From assembly GCA_036381495.1 (NCBI GenBank), contig DASVCS010000093.1:1-64000 (forward strand): DNA of 64,000 nt, given 5' to 3'. Shown one piece after another: positions 42,122 through 50,204 of the stretch. This DNA comes from DASVCS01 sp036381495 (GTDB taxonomy: Bacteria; Gemmatimonadota; Gemmatimonadetes; Longimicrobiales; RSA9). The position numbers and the translations under genes were made by a program. The notes under the pieces were generated by a model, which had not been told where the DNA came from, did not search any database, and saw only the letters and a list, made by a program, of their open reading frames with translations. Each line of letters begins with the position of its first letter. Within the stretch, counting starts at the first letter, position 1.

Positions 42122-43441
42122 ATGAGAGAATTCGGTGACAAAGCGATGATACGCCTCGGGATCGCGGTACTGCTCGCGCTTGTGGGGATCTGGGCGTTGA
42201 CCGGACGCGAGCGTACCACGGTCGAGGAGGCGCCCGTCGAGGAGATCCTGGCCACTGCGGCCGAGGCGCCGGAGGTGAGCGCACAGGGGGATCTGGCGTC
42301 GCAGGACACGGCGGGGAAGGTGGTGTGGGACCTTCGGCCGGCGTGGAACGATCGGGTCGAGTTCTGGATCGACTTTCTGACGGGGGAGAACCGGGACAAG
42401 ACGCGGCTGTGGCTGGAGCGCGTGGGGCGCTACGGGCCGATGATTCGCGCGGCGTTGCGGGAGCGGGGGATGCCGGAAGACTTGTTGTATCTGGCGATGA
42501 TCGAGAGCGGACTCTCGCCGCGGGCGTATTCGCGCGCGAACGCATCGGGGCTGTGGCAGTTCATTTCGGAGACGGGGCGGCGTTACGGTCTCGAGGTCTC
42601 CGGCTATGTGGATGAACGGCGGGACCCGATCGAGGCGACGCGCGCGGCACTGGATTACCTCGAGGACCTTTACGACCAGTTCGGGAGCTGGTATCTCGCG
42701 GCTGCGGCGTACAACACGGGCGAGAACCGGGTGGAGCGGATCCTGAGGCAGCGGGCGGGTGGCGCGCGCGGGGATGATGCCCTGTTCTGGAAGATCGATC
42801 AGTACCTTCCGCGCGAGACGCGGGACTATGTGCCGCTGATGCTCGCGGCGGGCCACATCGCGAAGGAGCCGGAGAAGTACGGCTTCAAGGGTCTCGAGCT
42901 CCAGCGCCCGCTACGCTTCGATACCGTGCGGGTGCCGGGCGCCACGTCGCTGCGGGCGGTGGCGAAGGCGGCCGAGGTGGATTACGACGTGATCAAGCAA
43001 CTCAATCCACACCTGGTGCGGGGCACCACGCCGCCGGACCGGCCATGGGCCGTCCGTCTGCCGCCGGGCCGGCGGAGGGTCTTCGCGAACAACTTCGCCC
43101 GGATGGACAGGGAGGAGCGTATGGCGCTGCTCGACCACGTCGTCCGCCGTGGCGAGACCCTCAGTCACATTGCGCGGCGCTACGGCACCACGGTGCGCGC
43201 GCTCCAGGAGGCCAACGGCTGGCTCGATCCGCGGCGACTCGCGGTGGGGCAGCGCATCCGGGTCCCCGTCGCCGGAACCTTCGGTCGGGCCGAATGGCGG
43301 TACTACCTGGTGCGTCGCGGAGACTCGCTCTGGGCGATCTCCCGCCGCTACGGCGTGAGCGTCCGCCAGCTCCAGGCATGGAACGACCTTGGCCGCCGCA
43401 GCAGGATCCTCCCCGGCCAGCGCCTCCGCATCCGGACCTGA
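42122..43441 (+). CDS. MltD-like lytic transglycosylase with two LysM domains
   Basis: A 439-residue membrane-anchored enzyme. The N-terminal TM segment (about 10-27) is uncleaved-looking, an acidic linker follows, and the SLT domain (about 75-255) has Glu128 in LAMIESGLSPRAYSRANASGLWQF and AAYNTGENRVERIL. Two LysM repeats (GETLSHIARRYGTTVRALQEAN and GDSLWAISRRYGVSVRQLQAWN) end the protein. It is a tandem paralogue of the 40192 product with one LysM fewer and a different anchor. The start may be ATG 42122 or ATG 42146. Codons change from G-ending in the 5' half to C-ending in the 3' third. Confidence 0.93.
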   Translation: MREFGDKAMIRLGIAVLLALVGIWALTGRERTTVEEAPVEEILATAAEAPEVSAQGDLASQDTAGKVVWDLRPAWNDRVEFWIDFLTGENRDKTRLWLERVGRYGPMIRAALRERGMPEDLLYLAMIESGLSPRAYSRANASGLWQFISETGRRYGLEVSGYVDERRDPIEATRAALDYLEDLYDQFGSWYLAAAAYNTGENRVERILRQRAGGARGDDALFWKIDQYLPRETRDYVPLMLAAGHIAKEPEKYGFKGLELQRPLRFDTVRVPGATSLRAVAKAAEVDYDVIKQLNPHLVRGTTPPDRPWAVRLPPGRRRVFANNFARMDREERMALLDHVVRRGETLSHIARRYGTTVRALQEANGWLDPRRLAVGQRIRVPVAGTFGRAEWRYYLVRRGDSLWAISRRYGVSVRQLQAWNDLGRRSRILPGQRLRIRT

Positions 43442-43504
43442 TCGGCTGGCGCGGCTCCTGCGTTCCCCCGGATCCAGGGATCGGCCGTTCGCCGGAGTGG
43501 AGCC

Positions 43505-43765
43505 ATGCACTGGGTCAGGATCACGAAACCCCGATACGACCAGTCCCGGCGCCACGCAGGCCGGGTCGGCGAGGTCGTGGGACACTGGGGACCCGAGAAC
43601 AGCGCCGACGGCCGCAACGGTTATCTCGTCGAATTCCCCGGCGGTGAGATCGTCGGCGTCACCCACGAGGAGGTCGAGGTCGTCGAGGCGCCCGACCGGC
43701 CCGAGCCGATCGGCGACAGCGAAGACGAGCGCGGCGCCGGGCTGTCGCCCGACGCCGCGCCATGA
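43505..43765 (+). CDS. small conserved protein of unknown function
   Basis: An 86-residue soluble protein. The first 62 residues (MHWVRITKPRYDQSRRHAGRVGEVVGHWGPENSADGRNGYLVEFPGGEIVGVTHEEVEVVE) look like one small beta-barrel domain of SH3/KOW-like type, with the GRVGEVVG and YLVEFPGGE strands. The tail is acidic and disordered. GGAG precedes the ATG. I do not know its function. Confidence 0.7.
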   Translation: MHWVRITKPRYDQSRRHAGRVGEVVGHWGPENSADGRNGYLVEFPGGEIVGVTHEEVEVVEAPDRPEPIGDSEDERGAGLSPDAAP

Positions 43766-43834
43766 TCCGCAACCCGCCTACCTCTCGCGGCGGGGCCCTG
43801 CCACAAGAATCGCCCCGCTCGCGTACGGTTTCCG

Positions 43835-44512
43835 CTAGTTCCCCAACACCGCCCGCGCGTACCCGTTCGCGGGATCACCGCCCTCCCGCCGGATCTGGTC
43901 CACCGTCCCCGGACCCCGGTTGTACGCCAGGAGCGCGAGCCGCAGATTCCCGTCGTACTTGTCCAGCATCAGCCGCAGATACCGGAAGCCCAGCCGCAGA
44001 TTCGTCTCCCGCTCGAACAGGTCCTTGTACTTCAGCGACGGGTTCAGCCCGTACGCCGTCCGCGGCATTACCTGCGTCAACCCCACGGCACCCACCGGAC
44101 TCACCGCCCGGCTGTAGAAACCACTCTCCACGCTGATCAGCCGGTAGGCCAGCCCCGGATCGATCCCCTCCGCCAGCGCGATGTCGTAAATCGACTGCGC
44201 CAGGTCCGCCGGGATCTGGTACTGCTTCGAATACTCGATGATGCTCTTCACCCGCCCCAACTCGAGCCGCGCCAGCTCCAACTCGCCCTGCCGCGCGCTC
44301 AACTCCACCTCCGTCGCCCGCAACTGATGCCGCAACTCGATGTCCGCCAGCGGCGAATTCGGCATCGTCGCCGCGTGCACCCCCAACAAGAACGCCACAC
44401 CCGCGAGCAGCATCGCCCGCAGCGACCGCCGCAACACCGCACCCACCTCCCCCAGGCGCCGGCGCCAGCGGCTCGTCGTCTCCTGTTCCCACTGTAGAAG
44501 GGCCGATGACAT
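43835..44512 (-). CDS. membrane-anchored SLT-domain lytic transglycosylase
   Basis: A 225-residue protein: cytoplasmic N-terminus, one TM helix (about 31-47), a coiled coil (about 56-95, RHQLRATEVELSARQGELELARLELGRV), and a compact SLT domain (about 98-225) with catalytic Glu129 in YRLISVESGFYSRAVSPVGAVGLTQVMP and LLAYNRGPGTVDQI. ATG 44512 has AGGAG ten bases upstream, while ATG 44521 is an alternative with the same purine run too close. It is a third peptidoglycan lyase in this 4-kb neighbourhood, from a different subfamily than the two MltD-like enzymes. Confidence 0.9.
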   Translation of the reverse strand: MSSALLQWEQETTSRWRRRLGEVGAVLRRSLRAMLLAGVAFLLGVHAATMPNSPLADIELRHQLRATEVELSARQGELELARLELGRVKSIIEYSKQYQIPADLAQSIYDIALAEGIDPGLAYRLISVESGFYSRAVSPVGAVGLTQVMPRTAYGLNPSLKYKDLFERETNLRLGFRYLRLMLDKYDGNLRLALLAYNRGPGTVDQIRREGGDPANGYARAVLGN

Positions 44513-44658
44513 AGCTTTCATTCTCCTGTCTGCGGCCAATATGGTCAACACCAGGTTCAGATGAAGTCTGCGTCGGAATCCTGGCCCTGTTCAGCAAGCC
44601 ACGTGCCACGACGCGACCCCCGCAACGCATCCTTCAATGCGACAACCAGATTCATGGT

Positions 44659-45216
44659 TCAACCCGCCCCGCGGCCGCCGCCGTCTCCGCCGCTCCCGCG
44701 CTGCACATCCGCCCCCGCCGTGCCCCCGTCCGGGGCATCCGCGCCCCACTCCCCACTCCGTCCCCCCGCCTTGTGCAGTAAAGTGATGCCCTCCAGCCGC
44801 ATTCCACGGTCCAGCGCCTTCAGCATGTCGTACGCCGTGAGCAGTGCGACGGTCACGGCGGTCAGAGCTTCCATCTCGACGCCGGTCCGGTCGGTGATGC
44901 GGGCCGTGGCGGTAGCGCGGAGTCCGGGGATCTCGGGATCGGGCTCGATCTCGACATCAATGCTCGAGAGGGCGAGCGTGTGACAAAGGGGGATGAGGTC
45001 GGCTGTCTTCTTGGCAGCCTGGATCCCGGCGATTCTGGCGACGGTGAGCGGATCGCCCTTGGGGTTGCGTCCGGCGAGGAGCGCGGAGAGTGTCCGGGGC
45101 GCCATGACCAGGCGGCCTTGGGCCGAAGCGGTGCGGGCGGTCGGCGACTTGTGGCCGACGTCGACCATCCGAGGCCGGCCGGCCTCGTCCTGGTGTGTCA
45201 ACCGGGGAACGGCCAT
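44659..45216 (-). CDS. moaC: cyclic pyranopterin monophosphate synthase
   Basis: MoaC converts 3',8-cyclo-7,8-dihydro-GTP to cyclic pyranopterin monophosphate in molybdenum-cofactor synthesis. The 185-residue protein has the expected blocks: MVDVGHKSPTARTASAQG, AGIQAAKKTADLIPLCHTLALSSIDV, TGVEMEALTAVTVALLTAYDMLKALDRGM and the closing lysine-containing GITLLHKAGG. The last 30 residues are a Gly-rich tail (SGEWGADAPDGGTAGADVQR and beyond) longer than usual. No other moa gene is adjacent. It follows holB by nine bases in the minus-strand run. Confidence 0.95.
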   Translation of the reverse strand: MAVPRLTHQDEAGRPRMVDVGHKSPTARTASAQGRLVMAPRTLSALLAGRNPKGDPLTVARIAGIQAAKKTADLIPLCHTLALSSIDVEIEPDPEIPGLRATATARITDRTGVEMEALTAVTVALLTAYDMLKALDRGMRLEGITLLHKAGGRSGEWGADAPDGGTAGADVQRGSGGDGGGRGAG

Positions 45217-45225
45217 GCTGGTAAT

Positions 45226-46407
45226 CTAGCGGTGCAGGGGGCGGTGGGCCAGATCTCGCGGTGCGAGTTGCCGGTGCAGGGTGTGGAGGAGCCAGGCGAG
45301 GATGAGTTGGGGGTTGACGTTACCGTGGGCGAGGGTGGCTGCCTCGTCGACGCTGCGGAGTGCGTCGGGAACGGCGGCCGCGGCATCGGGGAGTCTGCGG
45401 ACCAGGTCGGTGAGGAAGTCGAGGGCGTCGTGATTGACGACGAGGGCTTCGGCGCCGCTGGCGGCGGCGGCCAGGTCGCGGAGCCAGAGGCGGAGGAAGT
45501 CGAGGGTATCGGAGAAGAGGCCCCGCGCGCCGGCCGTCGGCGTGGCGTGGGCGAGGGCGAGGCGCGGGATCTCCGAGTCGGTGGTGGCGGCGGCGAGGAG
45601 ATCGCGGGCGCGGCGGCGGAGCGTCTCGAGGGGCCCGGGCTCATCGCCCGCGGGGAGGAAGCCGAGGGCCTGGCCGATGGACCCCTGCGCGAGCCGGGCG
45701 GCGGAGCGCGCAGCGGCTTCCGGAGCGCCGTGCTGGTCGATGAGGAACCGGGCGACGACGTCCTCGCCGAGGGGGCGCAACCGGATGGGGAGCAGCCGGG
45801 AGCGGATGGTCGGGAGCAGTGCGTCCGGATCGGCGGCGGTGAGGATGAAGATCGCGTCCGCGGGCGGCTCTTCGAGGATCTTGAGCAGGGCGTTGGCGGC
45901 CTCGGGGCTGGCCTCCTGGGGGACGAGCCGTTCGGCATCGCCGATCAGGAAGACTTTTCGCGCGCCGATGGCGGGGCGGGCGTGGGCATGGCCGCGGAGG
46001 GTCTGGATCTGTGCCAGGAAGAAGCCGACGGGCTCCGCCGCGGGCGCCGTGGGTCGAAGCGGCTCGGCGCGGCGTGCCTCGAGCTCGGCGGCGCGAGCCT
46101 CTTCGAGCGCATCGGCGAGCTTGTCGGGCCCACTGACGCGCTTGGGCCGGGCGAGCGGGAAGAACCAGTGGACGTCCGGGTGTTCGAGACGGAGCACGAG
46201 GCGGCACGGTTGGCAGGCGCCACACGGCTCTGTCTCCCGGGGCGCGGTACAGACGATTCGCTGCGCGAGCCAGAGACCGAGGCGCTGCTTGCCGATCCCG
46301 GCCGGCCCGTGGAGGAGGAGCGAGCCTGGCAGCGTGTTTTCGAGGGTGGCGCGGCCGAGCGCGAGGCGGACGGCGTCGTGGCCCTCGAGCGGGCGGAGCT
46401 CGCTCAC
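45226..46407 (-). CDS. holB: DNA polymerase III delta-prime subunit
   Basis: A clamp-loader subunit of 393 residues starting at GTG 46407, which overlaps the stop of the EnvC-like gene (GTGA). Walker A GPAGIGK is at 34-40, and the zinc module uses C53, C62, C65 and C68 in VCTAPRETEPCGACQPC, as in E. coli delta-prime and tau. GARKVFLIGDAERL and the SRC-like ALLKILEEPP region follow. The protein helps load the sliding clamp at replication forks. Confidence 0.93.
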   Translation of the reverse strand: MSELRPLEGHDAVRLALGRATLENTLPGSLLLHGPAGIGKQRLGLWLAQRIVCTAPRETEPCGACQPCRLVLRLEHPDVHWFFPLARPKRVSGPDKLADALEEARAAELEARRAEPLRPTAPAAEPVGFFLAQIQTLRGHAHARPAIGARKVFLIGDAERLVPQEASPEAANALLKILEEPPADAIFILTAADPDALLPTIRSRLLPIRLRPLGEDVVARFLIDQHGAPEAAARSAARLAQGSIGQALGFLPAGDEPGPLETLRRRARDLLAAATTDSEIPRLALAHATPTAGARGLFSDTLDFLRLWLRDLAAAASGAEALVVNHDALDFLTDLVRRLPDAAAAVPDALRSVDEAATLAHGNVNPQLILAWLLHTLHRQLAPRDLAHRPLHR

Positions 46408-47714
46408 TGTCCGGCGCGGGCGCGGAGCCAGTTGAGCGGGTCGACCGGTTCCGGGATGCCGTTGTCGATCGGCGCACGGACCTGGAACTCGACGTGGGGC
46501 CCCTCCGGCGTCCGCTCGCCGCCGACCGTGCCGATGACCTGGCCGGCGATGATCTGCTGGCCGGTCTGGACACGGACCGTGCCCAGGTAGAGGTAGAGCG
46601 TGTAATAGCCGCCTCCGTGGCTGACCATCACGGACGGGCCGTATCCCTCGAACGGTCCGGCCATCATCACGGTCCCGGCTTCCACGGCGCGGACCGGCGT
46701 GCCCGGCGGGGCGCCGATGCCGATGCCGTTCCAGCGAAGGAGAACGCCGTTCGGCTTGCGTTGCGGACCGAAGCGGTAGACGAGTCGGCCGTCGACGGGC
46801 CAATCGAGGGCGCCGAGGTCGCTCGTCGTGATCGTGCCCTCCGGCGCGGGCTCGCCGCTGGCGGCGACACGGCGGCGTTCCTCCTCCTTGCGCTTCCGTT
46901 CGAGATCGGCGATGACGTCGGTCAGGCGCGCTTCGTCCCGCGCGAGCTGTGCCAGACGACCCTCGGCCTGGCGCTCACGCGCCCGAAACCGGCGGAGCGC
47001 GAGCTGCTGCTCCCGTTCGAGCGTCTGAAGGCGCGCGAACTCGTCCAGCTTCTCGGCGCGCAGCCGCTGGAGTTGGCCGAGATCGGCAACCAACTCCTGC
47101 TCCTGTGCGGCCAGTTGGCGTTCGAGTTCACCGACCTCCTCGAGTAGCGCGCGGTCGTAGCGCGCGATCAGGTGCAGGTACTTGTAGCGGGTGAGGAGGT
47201 CGCCGAAGCTCTTGGCGCTCAGGAGTACGCGCACGGCGTGGAGCGGGCCGCGCTTGTAGATGGATCGCAGTCGTCGGCGAAGCACGATCTTCCGCTCCGT
47301 CAGCCGGTCCCGCGTGCGGATGAGCCGTCCCGTCGTCTCGTGCGCCGCCGCCGCCAGCGTTGCCGATTGGAACTCGAGTTCGCGGAGCGCATCGGCCGAG
47401 ATCTTCGCCCGGCGTTCGATGTTTTCCAGGCGTCCGCTGACATCGCTCACGCGGCTGCGCAGATCCTGCATCTCCCGCTGGAGCTCCTCGCGCTCCTTGC
47501 GGATCTCCTCGAGGCGGAGCTGGCTCTCGCGGAGCTCGTGGTGCAGCGAGTCCTGCGCGCTCGCGGCCGCGGCCGTGGCGAGCAGCAGAGTGGTGCAGAG
47601 GCCGGCGTACACCGCGGCGGGCCGCGCGTGCACCCGCCGCCACGCCGCGCTCGCCGGAGCCGCGCCGCGCCGGCGCGGGCGCCGCACCCGGAGACCTCGG
47701 TGCCCGCCCGACAT
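46404..47714 (-). CDS. EnvC-like amidase activator (degenerate LytM domain)
   Basis: A 436-residue exported protein with a signal peptide ending AAAASAQ (about residue 52). A long coiled coil (about 55-290) comes before a LytM/M23 domain (about 315-430). The zinc ligands of active M23 peptidases are missing: the HxxxD site reads RWNGIGIG, the HxH strand reads TLYLYLG, and PHLHFE reads PHVEFQ. It should therefore be non-catalytic, as E. coli EnvC, which activates cell-wall amidases under FtsEX control. The direct overlap with ftsX (TGATG) and the neighbouring ftsE support that role. Confidence 0.88.
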   Translation of the reverse strand: MSGGHRGLRVRRPRRRGAAPASAAWRRVHARPAAVYAGLCTTLLLATAAAASAQDSLHHELRESQLRLEEIRKEREELQREMQDLRSRVSDVSGRLENIERRAKISADALRELEFQSATLAAAAHETTGRLIRTRDRLTERKIVLRRRLRSIYKRGPLHAVRVLLSAKSFGDLLTRYKYLHLIARYDRALLEEVGELERQLAAQEQELVADLGQLQRLRAEKLDEFARLQTLEREQQLALRRFRARERQAEGRLAQLARDEARLTDVIADLERKRKEEERRRVAASGEPAPEGTITTSDLGALDWPVDGRLVYRFGPQRKPNGVLLRWNGIGIGAPPGTPVRAVEAGTVMMAGPFEGYGPSVMVSHGGGYYTLYLYLGTVRVQTGQQIIAGQVIGTVGGERTPEGPHVEFQVRAPIDNGIPEPVDPLNWLRARAGQ

Positions 47715-48571
47715 CACAACTCCCGAAGGTGATGCCGCACCGCGCCCGCGCTGGCCAGCACGCCGAGGATCCCGCCGCTCGCGACGCCGGCCGCAACCCA
47801 GAGGTCGGGCATCCATTCGAGCTGGAATACGGCGTCGCGAAAGACGGCGTACACCGCGTACGTCAAGCCGAGTGCGAGCGCTGCGCCGAGCAGTCCGGTC
47901 ATCAGGCCCTCGGCCAGGAACGGTCGGCGGACGAAGCCGTTCGTGGCGCCGACGAGTTGCATGATCGCGATCTCGTCGCGGCGCGCGAAGATCGCCATGC
48001 GCACGGCCGCGGCGATGATGAGCACCGCGACGGCGGCGAACGCACCCCCCACGACGAAGGCCGTGGCACCCGCGATCTGCCGCAACAGGTGGATCTTGTC
48101 GATCCAGTCCCGGCCGTAGGTGATCTCCTCGACGAAGCCGTAGTCCGCGATCCGGGCCGCGACGGCTTCGACGATCGCCGGACTCCGCCACCCCGGCCGG
48201 AGCCGGATCTCGAACGACGCGGGGAGCGGATTCACTTCGAGGCCCGTGAAGAGCGAACGGAACTCGGGCAACTCCTGGCGGGCGATCTCGAGCGCCTCCG
48301 CGCGCGAGATGTGGATCGCTTCCAGCACCTCCGGAAATGCCCGGATCTCCGTGAGCGCCAGCTCGACGGCGTCCGGCGGCGCGTCGTCACGCAGATAGGC
48401 GACGATCTCGACCCGGGACTCGATGTCGTCGAGCACGCGGCGGATGTTGTGGGCGGCAAGGCCGAACAGCCCGACCACGAAGAGCGAGAGCCCGATCATC
48501 GCGGCGGAGAGGCCGGTCAGCACCGGCGCCCGGCGAAAGGCGGCCAACGCCTCGCGAAGTGCGTGCGGCAT
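47714..48571 (-). CDS. ftsX: cell-division ABC transporter permease FtsX
   Basis: A 285-residue membrane protein with TM1 (about 17-40), an extracytoplasmic domain (about 45-160, RVEIVAYLRDDAPPDAVELAL), and three more helices (about 168-190, 215-240 and 258-280). The ADOP-like FtsX block RRDEIAIMQLVGATNGFVRRPFLAEG is clear. With FtsE it forms the complex that gates EnvC-type activators. It overlaps both ftsE and the EnvC-like gene (TGATG at each junction). Confidence 0.95.
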   Translation of the reverse strand: MPHALREALAAFRRAPVLTGLSAAMIGLSLFVVGLFGLAAHNIRRVLDDIESRVEIVAYLRDDAPPDAVELALTEIRAFPEVLEAIHISRAEALEIARQELPEFRSLFTGLEVNPLPASFEIRLRPGWRSPAIVEAVAARIADYGFVEEITYGRDWIDKIHLLRQIAGATAFVVGGAFAAVAVLIIAAAVRMAIFARRDEIAIMQLVGATNGFVRRPFLAEGLMTGLLGAALALGLTYAVYAVFRDAVFQLEWMPDLWVAAGVASGGILGVLASAGAVRHHLREL

Positions 48572-49248
48572 CAGTCGCTCCCTCGCGCGGAATCATAGAC
48601 CACGGCGCCGTGGTCCAGCTCGATGACCCGGGCGTTCGGCGTGGACCGCACCAGATCCAGGTCGTGCGTCGCCATGACGACCGCCGTCCCCGCCGCGTTG
48701 ATCGCGCGGAACAGCTCCATCACGCCGCGGGAGGCGCGTTCGTCGAGATTGCCCGTCGGCTCGTCCGCCAGCAGGACGATCGGATCGTGCGCCAGCGCGC
48801 GGGCGATCGCCGTCCGCTGCTGCTCGCCTCCCGAGAGTTCGTGCGGGTACGCACCGGCGCGGCTCGAGAGGCCGACCTGCGCAAGCAGCCGCGCCACGCG
48901 CGCGCGGATCACCGATCGACGGGCCCCCGTCACTTCCAGTGCGAACGCGACGTTCTCCGCCGCGGTTCGGTTCGGCAGGAGGCGGAAGTCCTGGAGCACG
49001 AATCCGACCTTGCGTCGCAGGATCGCGATCTCGCGTTGCCGGATCTTCGTCGATGAATACCCGCTCACCCGGACCTCGCCCTCGCTCGGGCGCTCGACCA
49101 TGTGGATCAGGCGCAGGATCGTGGACTTCCCGGCACCGCTGTGCCCCGTCAGGAAGCAGAACTCACCCTTCCGCACCTCGAACGAGACGTCGTTCAACGC
49201 GGGGCCGGACCGCGCGTACGCCTTCGTGACGCGCTCGAAGCGGATCAT
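48571..49248 (-). CDS. ftsE: cell-division ABC transporter ATPase FtsE
   Basis: A 225-residue cytosolic ATPase: Walker A GHSGAGKST at 35-43, signature LSGGEQQR near 139, Walker B IVLLADEPTGNLD near 160 and the H-loop ATHDL. It drives FtsX and thereby peptidoglycan hydrolysis at the septum. ATG 49248 overlaps the pdxA stop by four bases (ATGA). Confidence 0.96.
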   Translation of the reverse strand: MIRFERVTKAYARSGPALNDVSFEVRKGEFCFLTGHSGAGKSTILRLIHMVERPSEGEVRVSGYSSTKIRQREIAILRRKVGFVLQDFRLLPNRTAAENVAFALEVTGARRSVIRARVARLLAQVGLSSRAGAYPHELSGGEQQRTAIARALAHDPIVLLADEPTGNLDERASRGVMELFRAINAAGTAVVMATHDLDLVRSTPNARVIELDHGAVVYDSARGSD

Positions 49249-50189
49249 GCGTCCGATCCGCGGCCTCGGGGCCACCGGGATGCCAGCCGAGCCGCCAGGC
49301 GCACCGCTTCCAGCATCGACGAAGGGTCGGCCGCACCGCGCCCCGCGATGTCCAGAGCCGTGCCGTGGTCCGGTGATGTGCGCACGAACGGGAGTCCCAC
49401 CGTCAGGTTCACTCCATGACCGAATGAGGCGGTCTTGAACGCCGCCATCCCCACATCGTGATAGGGCGCGAGGACGGCATCGAACTCGCCGCGCAGCGCC
49501 CGCACGAAGACGGTGTCGGCCGGGACCGGGCCGGTCGCCGCGATCCCCGCCTCGCGTAGCCGATCGCGAGCAGGCATCAGCACGCGCACCTCCTCGTCCC
49601 CGAACAAGCCGCCGTCGGAGGCGTGCGGATTGACCGCGCACAGCGCGATCCGCGGCCGATCGATCGCCCAGCCGCGCCGCAAACCCTCTGCCGTCAGCCG
49701 CCCCTGCTCGACCAACAGGTCGGTGGTGAGCGCCGAGGGCACATCGGCGAGCGGGATGTGCGTGGTCGCGAGCACCACGCGGAGCGGCCCGCCCGACAGC
49801 GTCGCCTCCGCGACCATCATCATCGCGACCCGCACACCCCCGGCTCGCGCGGCGAGCATCTCCGTATGGCCGGGAAAATCGAAGCCACCCGCGTGTAATG
49901 CGGCCTTGTCGATCGGCGCCGTGACGAGCGCGTCGACCTCGCCCTCAAGAGCGAGGCCCGCCGCGATGTCGATCGCTCGGCCTGCGAGTGCACCCGCACG
50001 CGCCGCGTCGCCGTCACTCCAGCGACCGACCGGGATGAATTCGTCGGCGGCCGCTTCCGCACCCGTCCCCTCGGGACCGATGAAGATCAGCCGCGGACGA
50101 CCCGGCTCCCGCGCCAGCGACCGCGCCGCCGCGGCCGCCACCTCCGGGCCGATGCCGCGAGGGTCGCCAAGCGTGACCGCGAGTCTCAT
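49245..50189 (-). CDS. pdxA: 4-hydroxythreonine-4-phosphate dehydrogenase
   Basis: PdxA oxidises 4-phosphohydroxy-L-threonine in DXP-dependent pyridoxal phosphate synthesis. The 314-residue protein has GDPRGIGPEV at the start, FPGHTEMLA, CAVNPHASDGGLFGDEE, and the metal/substrate motifs APYHDVGM and TSPDHGTALDIAG. It is embedded between ftsE (overlap) and surA (15-base gap), a placement seen with surA in many bacteria. Confidence 0.96.
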   Translation of the reverse strand: MRLAVTLGDPRGIGPEVAAAAARSLAREPGRPRLIFIGPEGTGAEAAADEFIPVGRWSDGDAARAGALAGRAIDIAAGLALEGEVDALVTAPIDKAALHAGGFDFPGHTEMLAARAGGVRVAMMMVAEATLSGGPLRVVLATTHIPLADVPSALTTDLLVEQGRLTAEGLRRGWAIDRPRIALCAVNPHASDGGLFGDEEVRVLMPARDRLREAGIAATGPVPADTVFVRALRGEFDAVLAPYHDVGMAAFKTASFGHGVNLTVGLPFVRTSPDHGTALDIAGRGAADPSSMLEAVRLAARLASRWPRGRGSDA

Positions 50190-50204
50190 CCGCCCCGGCG
50201 TGGA

